Part shown: one piece after another, positions 26,948 through 36,031 of the stretch
Layout: the number at the start of each line of letters is the position of its first letter
Numbering within the stretch: the first letter of the stretch is position 1
Source of the DNA: Cochleicola gelatinilyticus
Lineage (GTDB): Bacteria; Bacteroidota; Bacteroidia; Flavobacteriales; Flavobacteriaceae
NCBI RefSeq assembly: GCF_001637325.1
Contig: NZ_LRXL01000012.1
Span: 62,001 to 126,000, forward strand
Length of the DNA stretch: 64,000 bases
Direction: 5' to 3'
The notes under the pieces: model-generated
The model's database searches: none
Told to the model about the DNA's origin: nothing
What the model saw: the letters and a program-made list of their open reading frames with translations, nothing else
Program-made: the position numbers and the translations under genes

Positions 26948-28948
26948 ATGAAATTTAAAATAAAATCAGAATTTAAGCCTACTGGTGACCAACCTGCTGC
27001 CATTAAGTCGTTAGTGCAAGGTATTGAGGCAAATGATAAATACCAGACCCTTTTGGGAGTAACAGGAAGTGGAAAAACCTTTACAGTTGCCAATGTGGTT
27101 GAGGAAATTCAAAAACCCACACTAGTACTAGCGCATAACAAAACACTCGCTGCACAGCTCTATACGGAGTTCAAAAATCTATTTCCAGATAATGCGGTAG
27201 AGTACTTTGTTTCTTACTACGATTATTACCAACCAGAAGCATTTATTCCTACCAGTGGGACCTATATAGAAAAAGATCTTTCGATTAACGAAGAAATTGA
27301 AGTAATGCGACTTAGTACGACTTCTTCCTTACTTTCCGGGCGTCGTGATGTACTTGTTGTAGCTTCAGTAAGTTGTTTATATGGTATTGGGAATCCGGTG
27401 GAATTTCAAAAGAATGTAATTAGTTTAAAAAAAGGCGAGGTCATTTCTCGAACAAAACTCTTGCATCAACTCGTACAAAGTTTGTATTCAAGGACCGAGG
27501 CAGAATTTAGTCACGGTCGTTTCAGAATAAAAGGAGATACGGTAGATGTATTCCCAGGGTATGCAGACCATGCTTTTAGAATACATTTTTTCGGAGATGA
27601 AATTGAAGAAATTGAGGCATTCGACCCCAAGAATAATGAGGTGGTGGAAAAATACGATCGCTTAAATATTTATCCGGCGAATATGTTTGTGACCTCCCCA
27701 GAAGTATTACAAGGTGCGATTAAAGAAATTCAAGACGACCTTGTTAAGCAAGTGGATTATTTTAAAGAAATTGGGAAACATCTGGAAGCAAAACGTCTTT
27801 TAGAGCGTACCGAATTTGATTTGGAAATGATTCGTGAATTGGGTTATTGCAGCGGAATCGAGAACTATTCCCGATATCTTGATGGTAGATTACCCGGAAC
27901 ACGTCCCTTTTGTTTGCTAGATTTCTTTCCAGACGATTATTTAATGATCGTAGACGAGAGTCATGTTTCTATTCCACAAGTGGGTGCGATGTATGGTGGG
28001 GACCGATCACGAAAAGAAAATTTGGTAGAGTATGGATTCCGTTTGCCAGCGGCAATGGATAACCGCCCGTTGAAGTTCGAAGAGTTTGAAGCCATGCAAA
28101 ATCAAGTGATCTACGTAAGTGCCACTCCAGCAGATTACGAGCTTGAAAAAAGTGATGGAGTCTATGTAGAGCAAATTATTCGTCCGACAGGATTGTTAGA
28201 TCCACCCATTGAAGTCCGTCCAAGTTTGAACCAAATTGATGACCTTTTAGAAGAAATTCATTTACGCATCGAAAAAGACGAACGCGTATTAGTTACCACC
28301 CTAACCAAACGAATGGCTGAAGAACTAACAAAATACTTAACTCGTGTACAAGTTCGCACTCGTTATATTCATAGCGATGTGGACACCTTAGAGCGGGTAG
28401 AGATCATGCAAGATCTGCGCTTGGGCTTATTCGATGTGTTGGTTGGAGTAAACTTATTAAGAGAAGGGCTCGATCTACCAGAAGTATCGTTGGTTGCAAT
28501 TTTAGATGCGGATAAGGAAGGTTTTTTAAGAAGCAATCGTTCCCTGACTCAAACCGTGGGCCGAGCTGCGAGAAACTTGAACGGACGAGCAATTATGTAT
28601 GCCGATAAGATTACTCGAAGCATGCAGGAAACTATCGATGCGACCAATTATAAACGAGAAAAACAAATCGCATATAATAAAGAACACAATATCACTCCAA
28701 CCGCTATTAAAAAATCGTTCGAAAATTCCTTGACGAAATCGAAGCAGGAAGCGTACATGCTTGAAACCATCGATTCGTTAGCGGCGGCTGAACCAGAAGA
28801 TCAATATTTAACAAAGCCTCAGGTTGAGAAGAAGATCCGCGATACTCGAAAAGCGATGGAAAAAGCAGCTAAAGAACTTGATTTTATGATGGCAGCCAAA
28901 TTGCGGGATAAAATTAAAACGCTTCAGAAGAATTTAGAAGAAGTGTAA
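26948..28948 (+). CDS. uvrB: UvrABC system protein B (excinuclease subunit B)
   Basis: A 666-residue UvrB, the helicase-like subunit that verifies damage and directs UvrC in nucleotide excision repair. Walker A is GVTGSGKT (37-44). The start is FKIKSEFKPTGDQPAAI, the beta-hairpin region YYDYYQPEAFIPTSGTYIEKD, motif II LMIVDESHVS, motif VI QTVGRAARN, and the C-terminal UvrC-binding domain ends KELDFMMAAKLRDKIKTL. I use the ATG at 26948; a GTG 39 bases earlier adds residues outside the family. The gene stands alone, with a 107-base upstream gap and a CTTCGGAA octamer just after its stop. Confidence 0.97.
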   Translation: MKFKIKSEFKPTGDQPAAIKSLVQGIEANDKYQTLLGVTGSGKTFTVANVVEEIQKPTLVLAHNKTLAAQLYTEFKNLFPDNAVEYFVSYYDYYQPEAFIPTSGTYIEKDLSINEEIEVMRLSTTSSLLSGRRDVLVVASVSCLYGIGNPVEFQKNVISLKKGEVISRTKLLHQLVQSLYSRTEAEFSHGRFRIKGDTVDVFPGYADHAFRIHFFGDEIEEIEAFDPKNNEVVEKYDRLNIYPANMFVTSPEVLQGAIKEIQDDLVKQVDYFKEIGKHLEAKRLLERTEFDLEMIRELGYCSGIENYSRYLDGRLPGTRPFCLLDFFPDDYLMIVDESHVSIPQVGAMYGGDRSRKENLVEYGFRLPAAMDNRPLKFEEFEAMQNQVIYVSATPADYELEKSDGVYVEQIIRPTGLLDPPIEVRPSLNQIDDLLEEIHLRIEKDERVLVTTLTKRMAEELTKYLTRVQVRTRYIHSDVDTLERVEIMQDLRLGLFDVLVGVNLLREGLDLPEVSLVAILDADKEGFLRSNRSLTQTVGRAARNLNGRAIMYADKITRSMQETIDATNYKREKQIAYNKEHNITPTAIKKSFENSLTKSKQEAYMLETIDSLAAAEPEDQYLTKPQVEKKIRDTRKAMEKAAKELDFMMAAKLRDKIKTLQKNLEEV

Positions 28949-29011
28949 GGCTTCGGAAAGTTTAAAGACCGAATACCTACCCTACACGTCGTTTTTAAAA
29001 ATTATTTTACA

Positions 29012-29656
29012 ATGACCTTAACACAGATTTTATTTTCATTCCTTTATTTTCCGTTATTCATGAACACTACACACGACATCACTTTAGAGAATAAAGTCAT
29101 TCCTGAAAGTATAAAAACTGAAGCCTTAACAGCCCTTTCCTATTACCCCGAATTAAAAGATGCGGAGATTACTTTTCAGTTTAAGGATAATATTAAAAAA
29201 TCTACCATGCAGGCACAGCCTAAATTTGCTAGTTTTTTTAAATCGAAAAAAAATCGCGGGTACATTATACTCATCAGTAAACGAATTCAGATTGAAGACG
29301 AGGAATTTACCATTGAAGACATTCCCAGTGATGTTATTGTAGGGTGGTTGGGGCATGAACTTGGCCATGTGATGGATTATAGAGATCGTAGTGCTTTTGG
29401 AATGATTATCTTCGGAATAAAATATCTATTTTCTGAAGGACATATTAAAGAGGTAGAACGCGCTGCAGATACCTATGCCATTCAACATGGAATGGGCGAT
29501 TACATTTTGGAAACTAAAAACTTTATTCTAGAACATGCCAATATTTCTGAAGTCTATAAAAACCGAATACGTTCTTTCTATATGTCTCCGGAAGAAGTCA
29601 TGCATCTTATAGAAAAAGGAGATGGTAAACTGGAAGAAGCTGTGAGCAATGAATAA
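29012..29656 (+). CDS. HELGH zinc metallopeptidase-like protein
   Basis: A 214-residue protein with a hydrophobic N-terminus (residues 4-17). The zinc motif HELGH is at residues 115-119, and the candidate third ligand is E149 in VERAADTYA. That spacing (about 30 residues) fits gluzincin-type peptidases. I do not recognise a named family. An ATG at 29060 would remove the hydrophobic segment, so export is uncertain. It is flanked by uvrB and, convergently, the GH3 gene. Proteolytic activity is inferred from the motif only. Confidence 0.65.
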   Translation: MTLTQILFSFLYFPLFMNTTHDITLENKVIPESIKTEALTALSYYPELKDAEITFQFKDNIKKSTMQAQPKFASFFKSKKNRGYIILISKRIQIEDEEFTIEDIPSDVIVGWLGHELGHVMDYRDRSAFGMIIFGIKYLFSEGHIKEVERAADTYAIQHGMGDYILETKNFILEHANISEVYKNRIRSFYMSPEEVMHLIEKGDGKLEEAVSNE

Positions 29657-29739
29657 TAAAAATTAGATAAGCAGCGTCGATTTTAAAACTCTTGCAACAC
29701 TATCTTATCACTTGATTATACATTTTACCCCCTTGAGAG

Positions 29740-31257
29740 CTATCCTTTCACAAAATCTTCCCATTCTGCAAATTTCTCTTCGTTCATTACACGTGCCATT
29801 TTTACTTGCCCACCTTTCTTTTTACTTTTTGCATTCCATTCATAAAAAACATCGGGAGCTACGGTAGTCACTTTTACTCCTTTTAATGCTTTCGAACGGG
29901 CAACTTTATAATTTTTATTAGCACCTTTTAATGCCTCATCTAGTGCACTAGAGAGTTGTTCTGCATCTATAGAGGCCTCGGTTCCTAAATACCAATGATG
30001 GTAAAATTCATCTTTAATTTTAACTGCGGCAAGTGTAAATTCGGGTATTTCAATATCGAATTGTTGTTCTAATTCTCTAAGTGCGGTGTCCATTTTGTTT
30101 ACTGAAAGTTGAGATCCCACAACATTTAAAAAGAATTTTGTTCTTCCAGTAATTTTTATTTCGGCACGTTCTATATCGGTAAAAGCGATGGTATCTCCAA
30201 TAATATAGCGCCATGCACCCGAAACACTGCTCATTATAAGTACATAATCCTGATCTTTTTTTACTTCGGAAAGTGGTATGGAAGGAGCTTCCTGTGAGAT
30301 CGATCCGTCTTCGTTGATGTATTCGGGTTTAAAAGGAACAAACTCAAAATAGATCCCATTGTCGGTTACCAATTTCATTGAGGTTGTATCGGGTCGTTGT
30401 TGAAAAGCAATAAATCCTTCGGAAGCTAAATACGTATCGATTACCGTGACCTCTTTGTTCAACAATTTTCTGAAGCTTTTTTCGTAGGGTTGAAACGCCA
30501 CTCCCCCACTTGTATACACTTGTAAATTTGGCCAGACATCGTGTATAGAATCGGCTTTATGATATTCGATAACTTTCTTCATCATTAATTCCATCCAAGA
30601 AGGAATTCCACTTAAAGCTCCAATATCCCATGTTTTTGCGCGTTCGGCAATGGTTTGCACGCGTTCGTCCCAATCGTCTATTTTTGAAATATCTTCACCA
30701 GGTTTGTAATATCCTTGAAACCAAAACGGAATGTTACTAGCACTTATACCACTTATTTCGCCTTCTAAGAATTCGTCTCGTTCTTGCAGATCGGTCGAGC
30801 TTCCCAGCATCATAATTTCTTTTTCAAAAAAATCGGAAGGAAGATCAAAATTAGACAACGCACTTACTTGTTGAATTCCTGCATCACGAATTGCCGTGAT
30901 CATCTCATCTGTAACTGGGATACGCTTGCTTGATTTTCCAGTTGTTCCACTGCTAAGCGCAAAATAAGAAGGTTTTCCTGGCCAGGTAATATTCTTTAAG
31001 CCCTTTTCGGTTCGACTCCACCACATGTCACGCATTTTAATGTAATCGTAATATGGAATTGCTTCAGAAAAGGCTTTTTGTATATCATCTGATTGCAAAA
31101 TTTGCTCGAAACCATAATACGTTCCAAAAGCTGTTGCTGATGCTTTTTCGAGTAGCTGCTTTAGAACCTCTTCTTGTTCTTTTACCGGATCTGTTTCCGA
31201 AGTAAAAGATCCCTTTAAATCGATTGCGCTTTTAATAATAGCACCTAATATGGCCAT
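29740..31257 (-). CDS. GH3 auxin-responsive promoter family protein (acyl-adenylate/amide synthetase-like)
   Basis: A 505-residue GH3-family enzyme of the ANL acyl-adenylating superfamily. In plants GH3 enzymes join amino acids to hormones; bacterial members have unassigned substrates. Motifs are SYFALSSGTTGKSSKRIPVT (the P-loop-like ATP site, residues 95-115), a YLASEGFIAFQQRP segment, and SGAWRYIIGDTIAFTDIE with the ATP-binding aspartate. It is a single-gene unit, divergent from rluF. The acid substrate and the nucleophile cannot be read from the sequence. Confidence 0.88.
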   Translation of the reverse strand: MAILGAIIKSAIDLKGSFTSETDPVKEQEEVLKQLLEKASATAFGTYYGFEQILQSDDIQKAFSEAIPYYDYIKMRDMWWSRTEKGLKNITWPGKPSYFALSSGTTGKSSKRIPVTDEMITAIRDAGIQQVSALSNFDLPSDFFEKEIMMLGSSTDLQERDEFLEGEISGISASNIPFWFQGYYKPGEDISKIDDWDERVQTIAERAKTWDIGALSGIPSWMELMMKKVIEYHKADSIHDVWPNLQVYTSGGVAFQPYEKSFRKLLNKEVTVIDTYLASEGFIAFQQRPDTTSMKLVTDNGIYFEFVPFKPEYINEDGSISQEAPSIPLSEVKKDQDYVLIMSSVSGAWRYIIGDTIAFTDIERAEIKITGRTKFFLNVVGSQLSVNKMDTALRELEQQFDIEIPEFTLAAVKIKDEFYHHWYLGTEASIDAEQLSSALDEALKGANKNYKVARSKALKGVKVTTVAPDVFYEWNAKSKKKGGQVKMARVMNEEKFAEWEDFVKG

Positions 31258-31350
31258 GAGTTTTCGTTTTCCACTAAATTACTATTTTATAATACGGTCT
31301 CAGTGCTCTTTAAAAGAAGTTTAACCATTTTACGAGAACCTAGTATTCCT

Positions 31351-31358
31351 TATCTTTG
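31351..31358 (+). promoter_or_regulatory. Predicted -7 box for rluF (near-leaderless)
   Basis: TATCTTTG matches TAnnTTTG and ends 4 bases before the ATG at 31363. If the box covers about -11 to -4, transcription starts within one base of the start codon, so the rluF mRNA would have essentially no leader. Confidence 0.5.
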
Positions 31359-31362
31359 CACT

Positions 31363-32151
31363 ATGACGCATCATCCCGATTCTACTCGATTAAATAAGGC
31401 CATTAGCGATAGTGGTTATTGCTCCCGAAGACAAGCAGACAAGCTCATTGAACAAGGCGTAGTTACTGTTAATGGCACTGTAGCGACCCTTGGTGATCGT
31501 GCCATGCCAGAAGACGAGATACGTGTTGAAGGAAAACTTATTAAAGAAAATGATACGCTTGTATATATTGCTTTAAACAAACCGGTGGGTATTACGTGTA
31601 CAACCGATCAACGTGTAGAAGGAAATGTAGTAGACTTTATAAATCATAAAGAGCGTATCTTCCACGTAGGGCGATTAGATAAACCCAGCGAAGGTCTTTT
31701 GTTAATGACCAATGACGGAGACATTGTAAATAAAATTTTACGCGCAGGAAACAAACATGAAAAGGAATATATCGTAAAAGTGGATCGGCCAATTACGGCT
31801 GATTTTATTCAAAAAATGGGGAATGGGATTCCATTGCATGAACTGGAAACTACGACCAAAAGATGCGAAGTAACTCAATTAAGTCGTTTTGTGTTTAAAA
31901 TAATCCTTGTACAAGGGTTAAATCGACAAATACGTAGAATGTGCGAATATTTGGGGTATGATGTAGTGGAGTTAAAACGTGTTAGAATTATGAATATTGA
32001 GTTAGGCGAGCTGCCTACTGGGAAATGGAGGTCTTTAACGCAAATGGAATTGAATGAATTAAAAAATGCGGTATCAGAAAGCGATAATACTCCAGCGATG
32101 TTGAAACCGCAACGTACCGAGGGGAAACGCAGAAGAGGAAGAAGTTCGTAA
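31363..32151 (+). CDS. rluF: 23S rRNA pseudouridine(2604) synthase
   Basis: A 262-residue RsuA-family pseudouridine synthase of the RluF type. The N-terminal S4 domain reads RLNKAISDSGYCSRRQADKLIEQG. The catalytic aspartate D106 sits in GRLDKPSEGLLLMTNDGD, and KEYIVKVDRPI and RRMCEYLGYDV follow. It converts U2604 of 23S rRNA to pseudouridine. The ATG at 31363 is the only start that gives a normal S4 start; the frame is open for 60 bases upstream. A basic C-terminal tail (KRRRGRSS) is present. A long gene-free stretch follows. Confidence 0.93.
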   Translation: MTHHPDSTRLNKAISDSGYCSRRQADKLIEQGVVTVNGTVATLGDRAMPEDEIRVEGKLIKENDTLVYIALNKPVGITCTTDQRVEGNVVDFINHKERIFHVGRLDKPSEGLLLMTNDGDIVNKILRAGNKHEKEYIVKVDRPITADFIQKMGNGIPLHELETTTKRCEVTQLSRFVFKIILVQGLNRQIRRMCEYLGYDVVELKRVRIMNIELGELPTGKWRSLTQMELNELKNAVSESDNTPAMLKPQRTEGKRRRGRSS

Positions 32152-32715
32152 TCTATATTGTTAGATTCTTCTTTAAAAAAAATCGCGCACCGATTGAGTA
32201 GCACGCGACCATTTCAACTAACTAACCAAATTAAATTTCAATTATGAAATCTCAACCATTTCTTTAATATTGTGAACAAAGTGATTGTCAACATTCGTGT
32301 TCTAAATTTTACCTATCGTGCTTTAAACAGCACTTCAAAATCTTTAAACATTTAGATTAAATAAATGAGTTATCAATGAACTTTAATTGATCAATTGCTT
32401 AATTGAGGAATATGTGTTAAAACTTTATTATTTACCCTTCAATGTAAGGACCAATACGGAATATAAAATTCGTGAATTTTTATTGATTTAACTCAATCGG
32501 GCATTAAAAATATCTAACAATATCTTTAAGTTTAACTGATTTTTAAGACTTTTCGACGAAAACACTTCTATGATAACATTAAATTTTTGATTCTACCTCC
32601 CATAAGCATAAATAACTGAAAACAATTTAGTTACAAATTCTCCAACCATATTTAAGTATCTTTTTGTTTAATGATGATTATTAAGTAATTATCTTTAATA
32701 ATCGATACAACTTTC
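32152..32715. other. Gene-free stretch with short palindromes
   Basis: 564 bases, very AT-rich, with no convincing gene. A tiny frame at 32244 (MKSQPFL then stop), preceded by an A/T leader of a flavobacterial kind, could be a remnant of a 5' region. Hairpins seen: TCGCG with CGCGA (near 32192-32216), GTGCT with AGCAC (32318-32333), AATTGATCAATT (32385-32396) and TCAATT-GCTT-AATTGA (32391-32406). No standard terminator, no tRNA. Confidence 0.5.
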
Positions 32716-34005
32716 ATGAAAACATTATTTATACGCATTATTACTTTCTTTAATACTGTACGAAGCAAAATCGCTTTTTACCCAACCCTCGTCGCTTTAG
32801 GTGGAGTTATAACAGCATTCGGGATGATGATCATAGAAAATGAAGGCGTCTCTAGAGCTCTTGTAGAGTCGTTTCCTAAACTATTAATAGAGGATGGTGA
32901 TACTGCATTAACTATAATGAGCGCTTGTATTGGAGGACTTATTTCAATGATGGTATTTAGTTTTTCCATGGTAATGCTGTTATTGAGTCAAGCTTCAAGT
33001 AACTTCTCTCCTCGATTATTACCTGGGCTTATTTCAGATAAAACACATCAAATTATTTTAGGGTTGTATCTGGGTACTATTATGTATAACATCTTTACAT
33101 TGTTTTCGATCGAGCCCACAGATGAAAAATATACCCTTCCTGGCCTCTCTATACTGTTTGGAATTTTTCTTACCATTTTATGTTTATGTGCTTTTATTTA
33201 TTTTATCCATAACATTTCACAAAGCATTCAAATTAATAATATATTAGATACTATTTATGATACCTCGAAAGAGCGTCTAAATGCCATTATTGAAAAAGAA
33301 AAAAGTAAAGACACATCACTAATTGAAAATTTCCCAGACACAGAAAACTGGCATTCTTACACGGCTCCCGAAACGGGATATTTTCAAAATATATCATTTT
33401 CAAATATTCAAGATATATGTGAAGAGCAAAAAACCAAATTGCATGTGACAGTGCCTCAAGGAGTATTTGCATTACAGCATAGAACTTTCTTTAAGTCTGA
33501 AAAAGAATTAGATGAAGAAACAATTAATAAAATTTTCTCGAATATTAATTTCGCTAGAGGAGAACTAATTGGAGACAATTATATTCTTGCTTTTAAGCAA
33601 ATGACAGAGATTATTGTAAAGGCGATGTCACCAGGTATAAACGACCCAGGAACAGCTATTAATGCTATAGATTATATAACAGAGCTATTTGCCTTACGCA
33701 TGAAAAAAAGAGATTCTGGAATTCTTATAAGTAATGATGTAGCATTTTTAAAGATGGCCATTGTAACTTTTAGAGAGTTGCTATATAACGTAATGGCATC
33801 TATAAGAACTTACTGTAAGCACGATCCCATTATTGTGCAAAAGTTAATTTTAATGCTTACCTATTTAAAAGAACAAAAAGGGTGTGATGCATCGTATACT
33901 GAAGCAATTACGACAGAATTAGAAAATCTTATAATAGATGCTGAACGTTCTTTTGAAAATGAATACGACATTCAAGCCATTAGAAACTTAAGTGAATTAA
34001 ATTAA
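32716..34005 (+). CDS. DUF2254 family membrane protein
   Basis: A 429-residue membrane protein with four N-terminal helices (about residues 18-40, 68-95, 108-130, 145-172) and a cytosolic domain after residue 180. Motifs match DUF2254: SACIGGLISMMVFSFSMVMLLLSQASSNFSPRLL, and IIVKAMSPGINDPGTAINAIDYITELF. The function of the family is unknown. It ends four bases inside the stop of a convergent TerB-like gene. Alternatives such as a channel are speculation. Confidence 0.85.
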   Translation: MKTLFIRIITFFNTVRSKIAFYPTLVALGGVITAFGMMIIENEGVSRALVESFPKLLIEDGDTALTIMSACIGGLISMMVFSFSMVMLLLSQASSNFSPRLLPGLISDKTHQIILGLYLGTIMYNIFTLFSIEPTDEKYTLPGLSILFGIFLTILCLCAFIYFIHNISQSIQINNILDTIYDTSKERLNAIIEKEKSKDTSLIENFPDTENWHSYTAPETGYFQNISFSNIQDICEEQKTKLHVTVPQGVFALQHRTFFKSEKELDEETINKIFSNINFARGELIGDNYILAFKQMTEIIVKAMSPGINDPGTAINAIDYITELFALRMKKRDSGILISNDVAFLKMAIVTFRELLYNVMASIRTYCKHDPIIVQKLILMLTYLKEQKGCDASYTEAITTELENLIIDAERSFENEYDIQAIRNLSELN

Positions 34006-34400
34006 TTGTAGTACGTCTGAAATATCTTAATTAATTCATCTGAAGGAATAATATTATTATCATATTCTTTCATTCGAAGAAGTATTTGATCCACGGCTCC
34101 TGGACGAATCCCCATTTTTAGACCAAAATTCTTGACCGTAATCACTTCTTTTTCATGCGTTTCGTTATCTACATTCATTACGAGCACGAGCTTATAAAAA
34201 TGTGTAATACGTTCTAATTCTGTAAAAAGCGTTTTTGAAGGAACAGGTGCTTCAAATAATGCATCCAATTCTTTTTTAGATAATCCCATTCGGTCGGCAA
34301 TTCGAAGAATAAATTCGTATTCGGAATCGGTTACTTTATTATCGGCATTTGCTAGAACGATAAGATCGCTTACAAGGGCATATGTTTTCTCTGTATTCAT
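34002..34400 (-). CDS. TerB-like helical protein
   Basis: A 132-residue protein with the TerB/DjlA-like start: VSDLIVLANADNKVTDSEYEFILRIADRMGLSK, ending in a helix after NNIIPSDELIKIF. TerB domains bind metals and occur in tellurite-resistance and stress genes, but no tellurite operon is here, so the role is unknown. It is tail-to-tail with the DUF2254 gene with the stops overlapping in TTAA. It has 248 bases upstream before the sucC gene's end, with one octamer at 34551. Confidence 0.7.
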   Translation of the reverse strand: MNTEKTYALVSDLIVLANADNKVTDSEYEFILRIADRMGLSKKELDALFEAPVPSKTLFTELERITHFYKLVLVMNVDNETHEKEVITVKNFGLKMGIRPGAVDQILLRMKEYDNNIIPSDELIKIFQTYYN

Positions 34401-34592
34401 TTCACAATTTTACTATAAAAGATTCAGAATTAAAAGTAGGCTGGTAATTTTCTATGCATAGCGAATGCGTATATTCCGATAGTTATAGTGATAAATGATG
34501 AGTTTAGAAGCTCTGTTATTAACTATAATTTAGATTTAAAAGAAATATTTTTCCGAAGCAATAAGTGATCTTGAGCCTATATATAATTGAAT

Positions 34593-34628
34593 AAAAAAAG
34601 CTCTGAAATAAACATCAGAGCTTTTTTT
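34593..34628 (-). terminator. Rho-independent terminator after sucC
   Basis: Perfect 8-base stem AGCTCTGA / TCAGAGCT with an 8-base loop, flanked by A7 and T7 tracts. On the minus strand it follows the sucC stop by about 20 bases. The T tract on both strands means it could stop transcription in both directions. Confidence 0.88.
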
Positions 34629-34648
34629 AAAAAATTTATTGTTTTAGA

Positions 34649-35839
34649 TTAGGATAAAACTTCCTGAACTTTATCGGCAGCTTCCTGAAACTCGATCACA
34701 CTATGCACATCTAATCCGCTATCATCGATAAGCTTCTTTGCAATATCTGCATTCGTTCCTTGCAGACGTACGATGATTGGTACACGAACAGTTCCTATGC
34801 TTTTATATGCATCTACAATACCTTGTGCTACACGGTCGCAACGTACGATACCACCAAATATATTCACTAAGATCGCTTTTACATTAGGATCCTTTAAAAT
34901 TAGGTTAAAAGCAGCTTCAACACGTTCTGCATCTGCTGTTCCTCCTACGTCTAGAAAGTTAGCTGGTTCACCACCTGCTTGCTTGATTAAATCCATAGTA
35001 GCCATTGCAAGACCAGCTCCATTTACCATACACCCAACGTTCCCATCAAGATCAACGTAATTTAAGCCCACCGCTTTTGCTTCTACTTCAGCTTCGTTTT
35101 CTTCACGGATATCGCGCATTGCCTCATAATCTTTATGACGAAATAAAGCATTATCGTCTAAGGTTACCTTTGCATCTACAGCAATAATTTTGTCGTCACT
35201 CGTTTTAAGTACTGGGTTAATTTCAAATAACGAAGAGTCACTATTTGTGTACGCTTTATAAAGTGCGCTCACAAATTTTGTCATTTCTTTAAAAGCTTTT
35301 CCGCTAAGTCCTAAATTAAAAGCAATTTTTCTTGCTTGGAACCCCATTAGGCCTAAAGAAGGGTCTATCTCTTCATGGAAAATTAAATGTGGAGTATCTT
35401 CTGCCACTTTTTCGATATCCATTCCACCTTCAGTAGAATACATAATCATGTTTTTTCCGTTGGCTCTATTTAATAAAACACTCATATAGTATTCTTCCGG
35501 CTCACTATCTCCTGGATAGTAAACATCTTCAGTTACTAAAACCTGATGTACTTTTTTACCTTCAGCACTTGTTTGAGGGGTTATTAAGTTCATTCCAATA
35601 ATATCTCCAGCAATCTGCTCTACTTCCTGTAAATTCTTGGCAAGTTTTACACCACCTCCTTTACCACGTCCTCCAGCATGGACTTGGGCTTTAATGACGT
35701 GCCATCCAGTTCCGGTCTCTTCGGTTAATTTTTTAGCTGCTTCTACTGCTTCGGCAGGAGTTTGCGCAACAATTCCTCTTTGGATTTCAACTCCAAAGCT
35801 GTTTAATATTTCTTTTCCTTGATATTCGTGTAAATTCAT
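34649..35839 (-). CDS. sucC: ADP-forming succinate-CoA ligase subunit beta
   Basis: A 396-residue succinyl-CoA synthetase beta subunit of the TCA cycle. ATP-grasp motifs: NLHEYQGKEILNSFGV at the start, IKAQVHAGGRGKGGGVKLAK, LFEINPVLKTSDDKIIAVDAK, then the ligase domain GCMVNGAGLAMATMDLIKQAGG, ANFLDVGGTADAERV and FGGIVRCDRVAQGIV. The alpha subunit gene is not beside it in this window. A strong terminator follows and a -7 box precedes it. Confidence 0.97.
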   Translation of the reverse strand: MNLHEYQGKEILNSFGVEIQRGIVAQTPAEAVEAAKKLTEETGTGWHVIKAQVHAGGRGKGGGVKLAKNLQEVEQIAGDIIGMNLITPQTSAEGKKVHQVLVTEDVYYPGDSEPEEYYMSVLLNRANGKNMIMYSTEGGMDIEKVAEDTPHLIFHEEIDPSLGLMGFQARKIAFNLGLSGKAFKEMTKFVSALYKAYTNSDSSLFEINPVLKTSDDKIIAVDAKVTLDDNALFRHKDYEAMRDIREENEAEVEAKAVGLNYVDLDGNVGCMVNGAGLAMATMDLIKQAGGEPANFLDVGGTADAERVEAAFNLILKDPNVKAILVNIFGGIVRCDRVAQGIVDAYKSIGTVRVPIIVRLQGTNADIAKKLIDDSGLDVHSVIEFQEAADKVQEVLS

Positions 35840-35866
35840 AATGGAATGTTATTCGTTTTCAGACTG

Positions 35867-35874
35867 CAAAAATA
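35867..35874 (-). promoter_or_regulatory. Predicted -7 box for sucC
   Basis: The minus strand reads TATTTTTG (TAnnTTTG), 28 bases before the sucC ATG. The -33 region has no obvious TTG. Confidence 0.42.
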
Positions 35875-36031
35875 ACAAATGTTCAAGGATTGCACTAATC
35901 TTTTTTAAAGAGGTTAGGAGAGCACATTTAAGACTTGATTATTTTACAAAAAGCGTAACTTAATTTATCTGATAATAGGAAAAATTATGTACCTTTATCA
36001 TACTCCCTTTTTTTAATTACGCACTTTAAAC

